NCBI GenBank assembly: GCA_005656395.1
Contig: SRSI01000079.1
Location: 62,001-126,000 of the forward strand
Source: Strongyloides papillosus
Taxonomy: Eukaryota; Nematoda; Chromadorea; Rhabditida; Strongyloididae
Direction: 5' to 3'
DNA: 64,000 nt
The notes beneath the pieces are model-generated. The model was not told the DNA's origin. It saw only the letters and a list, made by a program, of their open reading frames with translations, and made no database searches. Of the stretch, positions 58,862 through 64,000 are shown piece by piece. Numbering within the stretch: position 1 is the first letter of the stretch; each line of letters starts with the position of its first letter. A program made the translations under genes and the position numbers.

Positions 58862-59397
58862 AACATGAATTAACTAACAAATCTATAAAAAAAGGAAATA
58901 GTGTATTTATTGGAGAAATAATCTTAAAACCACTATAACCTTAAAAAATATTGCTTTAATTTGCAATTATTACATAGGTCTAAAAATAAAATTTTTATTA
59001 ATATTTTTTATATGATTTCTAATAGAAAATTTTTTTTAGTTTCTTTTAATAGCCAGCTAAGTTTAAATTTACTTCTAAGAACCTCAGATAATTCTTTAAA
59101 TGATTCAGCAATCATAAGACATCTTTTTTAATTTTCTACTTATCTATTAGCTTAATCTCTTTTTGTCAAGACTTTTAGATTGTCTTATATCTAGAGAATT
59201 TTAAGTATCCATGTTTTCTCTCATCTTCTCATTTAAACTTATTCTTTTTTTTAATACTGATTTTAGTGAGGCTTCTTAAGTATGACCGCTTAATTTTGAC
59301 AAGAATTTGAATTTAATGTATTTAATAAAATCTAAAAAGTATAATAGGATATAGCAATCATATTTGGTAAAACAATAAAATTAAAAAATAATAACTT

Positions 59398-60613
59398 AAA
59401 ACCCATTTTTTGAGTCAATCACACATTGGATGTACAACTAAAAATTTCACCCCTTATTTTTATTTTATTAAAAGAAAGATCAACTAAAGAAATGTATGTT
59501 AGCAAATTTATTCGACCTGAAACTTCGATATACAGCAACAGCAGTAAGTCAAAATTTGAAAAATCGATTTTTACATGTTTCAAGGAAATAGATTTTTTTA
59601 AAAATAATGTTTCTAGGCGGTATTTGTTTATAAAAAACGAATGAGCATACTTTCAGCTTCGTAAATTTTTGTCTTTATTGTCTTTTGGAATTTTTTTTAG
59701 TTTTTTCGCATTTTGAGTACAGAAATAAAAAAAGTCCATGTTTCCACTATGCTTATTCGACTTCTCACATAATTTTACATCTAAATTCATGAAAAGATAC
59801 TTTTCAACATGTCATCTTAAAGGTGTCGCTTTTGCAACATTTTCTCTAAATTAAATAGATTTTGCTAAACTAACTGTTGATTAAGTCCCCTAATGAAGAT
59901 CCTGGGATGGCAACCAGATCTGAAGGCTGCTTCAAAGATTACTCAACCTTCAACTAACAAAATTGTTCCAGAAAGTTGGTTTCCTGAATTGTAGAAGTTT
60001 CAAATCTAACGACAATCTTTGGCTACTAGATAAAGAATCATCAAATTTTGATTTGGTTATACTAGGTGTATCAAAAGAGAGAATAAAAGAAGCAATATCA
60101 TCAATTTACCTGGTAACAACATATTAATACTTTACAAAGAGACCAGTTGGACGTCTTTCTCGCAGATTCTTGAACCAACTACTAAATATTTTTAAGGTGA
60201 AATAATCTTGACCCTCACTATATAAAAATTATTTTGTATTCTGATTAATGGGTGATAAATAAAATAAATTCATGAAAAAAAGAAAAATAAAAAGTGTATA
60301 TCACAGTGCTCTTGAATTTCAGTACGAAAATCAGAAAATCGCATGTTCCCACTATGCTTATTCTTTATTTATAAAAAATTACCTCTAGCAACAATATTTG
60401 TTTCTAAAAAAATATATTTACCGGAAACTTATAAAAATTAATTTTTCCGAATTTGTACACTGCAGCTGCTGTATCTCAAAGTTTCAAGCCGAATAAATTT
60501 ACCAACATACATTATTTTAGTCCCTATTTTTATTAATAAAATAAAAATGGAGGGTAAAATTTTTAGTTGTATCAAATTTTTAAAAAGTGTTCGACTGACT
60601 CAAAAAACGGGAT
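59398..60613. mobile_element. MITE-like element with ~230-bp TIRs (right arm copy)
   Basis: Inverted duplicate of 54138-55353, created with the palindrome. Confidence 0.6.
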
Positions 60614-61160
60614 TCTATAAATTCCTCTAATGAATATGTAGTTGATTTATGACAAAATTTATCTATTTTGAAAATGAAACGACGATTTTTGAATGAAAAT
60701 TTGTAAGATACTTCGAAGTTATTTTTAAGATTGTCTTTAGCAGATGATGTAGATAACGTAGATGATGGTGGTGTAGCTATAATGATTGAATCGTTGAGAA
60801 CAGTTGTTTAACGGGATCAATAACGTTAAAAGATGTAGTTAGTGAGTCTGGTAAGATGCCAAAAAAATTAATTAGTTCTCCGTTTACGGTATTATCATAT
60901 ATCAAATTAGTGTTGAGGTTCTTGATTGCTTTGACAATGTAAAACCCATTAATTCCTGAAACCCTAGTTAATTGAAGTCTATTTGTGGTTAAAAACTGTG
61001 TGAATTGATTGGAGCTAGTAAGTTCTTGTAGAAAGTTATGAAATTTGGGATGAGTTTTAGGATCTTCAAAGAATCATCTAAGTTTTTTTTTAAGTATGTA
61101 AATCCTTCAGAGTAGTAAGTGGATGTCCAATAATTAGCAAGAGCTTCTTTAATGAGTTTT
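60576..61160 (-). pseudogene. Unrecognised decayed coding sequence (right arm copy)
   Basis: Inverted duplicate of 53590-54175 with a few substitutions. Same broken frames, so the gene was already dead before the palindrome formed. Confidence 0.5.
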
Positions 61161-61859
61161 TTCAAAGATATAAAAAATTAAATTTTTAATGATGGAAAAA
61201 AGTTTACTCAAGAGTCTTTAAAGTAGCCAAATTTTTTAGATGCCTAAGTCAGTGTGTACTTGATTCGAAAGATACCATAGATTTGTCTGGTAAAAAGTTG
61301 CTATAGAGTGATGAAATGTACCTGCTGACGTATCAATTGATGATTATTAGATCGGGTTGTTCCAATAGTAAAAATTTAATTGGAACCTATGCAGTTATAT
61401 TAAAAAATATATAAAAAATGATAAATTAAACTGATCTTACAATGAAGATCAAATAATATTAATTGGCTTCTTCTTAATTCAACTTTATTTAATTAAAATC
61501 TTAAATTATTAATGGTACGTATAATGATAAAAAAATGATGAAAAAGAATATTTAGATTAAAATAAAAGCAATATCTTATATAGCATATATAGGTTAAATA
61601 ATTTAATCTTTTCTCATCATTTTAGCGTAGAACACGTCATTAATTATTCGCTAGTCAAATAAAACTGATTTTTATTGAATGGTAAAAAAATTATTACATT
61701 TTACACGAATCAGTGTCTCTTTTTTGTGTATATTCATTTTATATTTTTATATCGGAATTGTTGCACAAACGTGATTAATCAGAATTGTAGAAAATGACCA
61801 TTTTGAAGAATTTTACAATGAATTTCTTTTTTTGAACAATTATTCTTTATATTTTTTAA

Positions 61860-63830
61860 ATTTTGATAGTACGTTTAAGATTCTACCTAGATTCAAATTT
61901 TAACGTTTATTTTTAAAATCTAAAGGCTAAAAAATTATAACTTTACATTTTTCGATACATTTATAAATGTGTAGGAATTAATTTTTGTAACTTTGAAGTA
62001 GTACTTTAATAAAAAATTAAAGGTAAATATTTAGAAAACATCTTTAATTAGTGATATTTCATGGGATATACTGTTTATTGATCTTCGTTGTTGTAATCAT
62101 TTGAATTTTAAAACATATTGTTTATGTAAATGTTTAGTAAAAAAATTTCCTACTAAATTTATTATAGAGTCAAAAGTAAATTCTGAAAAGTAGACTTATA
62201 ATATCTCATAAAAAAATATGCAAAGATATTAATTGGGTGTCCAAATTTATAATTTTTTTAAAAATTAAAGTTTTTACAACATAGTCATTTGTATCAACTA
62301 TAAAACTCATTAATTCTGAATTTAAAATATATTTTTAGAAATAATATTTTTTATAGATTTTGTAAGAATGTAAATATATTTACTTTTTATTTATTAATTT
62401 TCACTCTATTGAAATCTTATTGCGAGTAAATTGCTTAAATTTTCTTCATAATTACGGGATGTTATATTATTATTTGTTATTAGAATTAAACAGATACCAA
62501 ATTAATTTTTTTACCTGATTTAAATATTAAAAAATATTATGAATATAAATTTGATTACTGTGATTTTAAGTTTGATTGAAACGAAATTTTATTTTATTTA
62601 AAAAAAGTTAGAAATTTTGCTTAAATATAACACTTTTTATGTTATATTTAATAGTCAACAAAACGTGGTTATAAGTAAAAAAATATATATTTGGTTATAT
62701 TTGATAAAAAAAGCAAAGTTTAACGAAATAGTCTTGCAAATGATAGCAAATTTTGTTTGAAATAATTTATAATGATAATCTACGACACCTAATAGTTTTA
62801 TAAAAATAAAGTAAAATTTTTAATAAACATCGCATTCGCGACTTTTTTTTAGTGAATTTTATCAAAAGCATTAAAATAAATATATTCTTTTTTTTATTAT
62901 TTCTGTACTTTGTTTTCAATTAATTGAAAATGCTCCAAAAAAAATAAGTAATTTAACTGAGAAAAAAGAACCAAAAAAGAAAACTAATTCAAGTAGGAAA
63001 AATAATTCATATAATAAAAGTATGATATCAAAAAAAAAGGAGGGCGCAGGAAAAGAAAATCATCTAGTAAAAAGTATGGAAAGTCTTATGATATTACTAT
63101 TTATAGATATGGAAACATTGGATTACCTAAAAATGGAATTCAAAATCTTTTTGTTAATGTATAAAAATATAGAAATAATCAAAGCTACCTAAACAGTTAA
63201 TCTCAACATAGCGATATGAACAGTTACGGAAGAAGAAAACAATTTTACTATTTGTTAAAATTTTTACCATTCAAAAAGAAATTTTGCAAGTATGTTTTTC
63301 TTAAAAATTGACATAACAGACTTTTAAGTTTTTTTCTTCTAACAAAAAAACATTTTATTGATACTACTCATTGTTATAAATTATACAATGAGAGGAATTA
63401 ACAAATTTATTATACTAATTTTTATGAAATCTTATGACAATATCGTTAACAATAAAAAATTTGATCTTCAAGCAAGCAATGTTGTTGTATTATAATTCAA
63501 ATAACTTTATTAATTATTTTATCTTTTGTTCATAATTGATTTTGGTTATGAGTACTTTGTCACAAAATTTATGCTATAAAATATTATATTTATAGTAGAT
63601 ATTAAAGTAAACATACAGATTTCATCATTTAATAAAAAAAATGTATAAGAAATCACACTTTGTTATCGATAATTTCGTACAATATTCTTTAGACAATGTC
63701 CTAACTTTATGTTGCTCAATCCGTCTGGAAAACGTTATATCAAATTATAAAGTGATACTTTGCAAGTTTAAAATTTTTTATCATAATAATTATACGCAAG
63801 AAAACAAACACAACTCGTTTTAAAATGTAA
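61860..63830 (+). repeat. Peptide-bearing segmental repeat, copy 4 (right arm)
   Basis: Diverged direct copy of 28080-30000 and mirror of the left-arm copy at 49293-52900. It holds the decayed peptide gene at 62850-63245. Confidence 0.7.
62850..63245 (+). pseudogene. Family A secreted-peptide pseudogene (right arm)
   Basis: The start codon is GTG instead of ATG (VNFIKSIKINIFFF), the signal peptide ends in a frameshift and stop, the middle has the same Lys/Arg-rich extension as the left-arm copy, and the C-terminus still reads MNSYGRRKQ. Inactive. Confidence 0.65.
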
Positions 63831-64000
63831 TAACTTTGTCTCAACTAAAAAAATTCATTGTTTTGATTTGTGACTAATTTTAAGATAAATTTTTAAACTA
63901 TAATAACATGAGATTACAATGCTGTTTAACTTTTATTTAAAATATAGGAATAATAATAATTAACAAAAGAAGTCTAAAATTAATAAAATTAATTATCATC

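Larger units (their letters stand above)
57489..64000. repeat. Right arm of giant inverted repeat (runs off the window)
   Basis: Inverted partner of 49118-57269. It is still matching at position 64000, so the palindrome extends further. Confidence 0.93.

Overview
The window is strongly AT-rich eukaryotic DNA. Intact genes have very short introns (35-60 bp) with GTAAGT-type donors and TTTTAG/TTTCAG acceptors. Several start codons lie a few bases after an isolated acceptor, as expected for spliced-leader trans-splicing. With a TWK-type potassium channel and many tiny secreted peptides this points to a nematode; base composition and intron size fit the Strongyloides/Parastrongyloides group best (inference, no search run).

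Layout. 1-1990: degenerate ~525-bp tandem repeat. 2455-7164: LTR retrotransposon remnant on the minus strand with identical 250-bp LTRs, an intact gag and a collapsed pol; a hAT transposon (2943-4730, 8-bp target duplication) sits inside its integrase reading frame. 7485-14024: conventional gene island with a pipecolate/sarcosine-type FAD oxidase, complex I subunit NDUFA7, a SYAP1-like BSD protein and a two-pore potassium channel. 15453-15695: glycine-rich secreted peptide. 18803-21589: 928-residue protein with four copies of a C-x4-C...HxH zinc-finger-like domain plus a helical module. 21836-23995: two tandem secreted proteins. 24322-25849: M13-peptidase-like pseudogene.

From 28 kb the window is mostly mobile and duplicated DNA. 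A mariner (31199-32078) sits in an older repeat. A candidate 9.06-kb TIR element (33030-42091, TA target site) holds two unrecognised genes, a young intact Ty3/gypsy element (36312-40443, 5-bp target duplication, identical 126-bp LTRs) and a MULE-like MITE with 10-bp target duplication (41017-41724). Degraded piggyBac and mariner transposases follow (42110-44260). 49118-64000 is a giant inverted repeat with a 219-bp spacer; each arm carries an identical secreted-peptide gene, and the left arm has acquired a 1.5-kb TIR element (50552-52063) that the right arm lacks.

The most unusual content is (a) a secreted-peptide family (signal peptide, acidic propeptide, dibasic site, conserved RL..(K/Q)L.NL(T/S) core, SYG-plus-basic end) with three intact and three broken loci spread by segmental and palindromic duplication, and (b) several DNA elements whose long terminal repeats are each built from their own reiterated short palindromic word.
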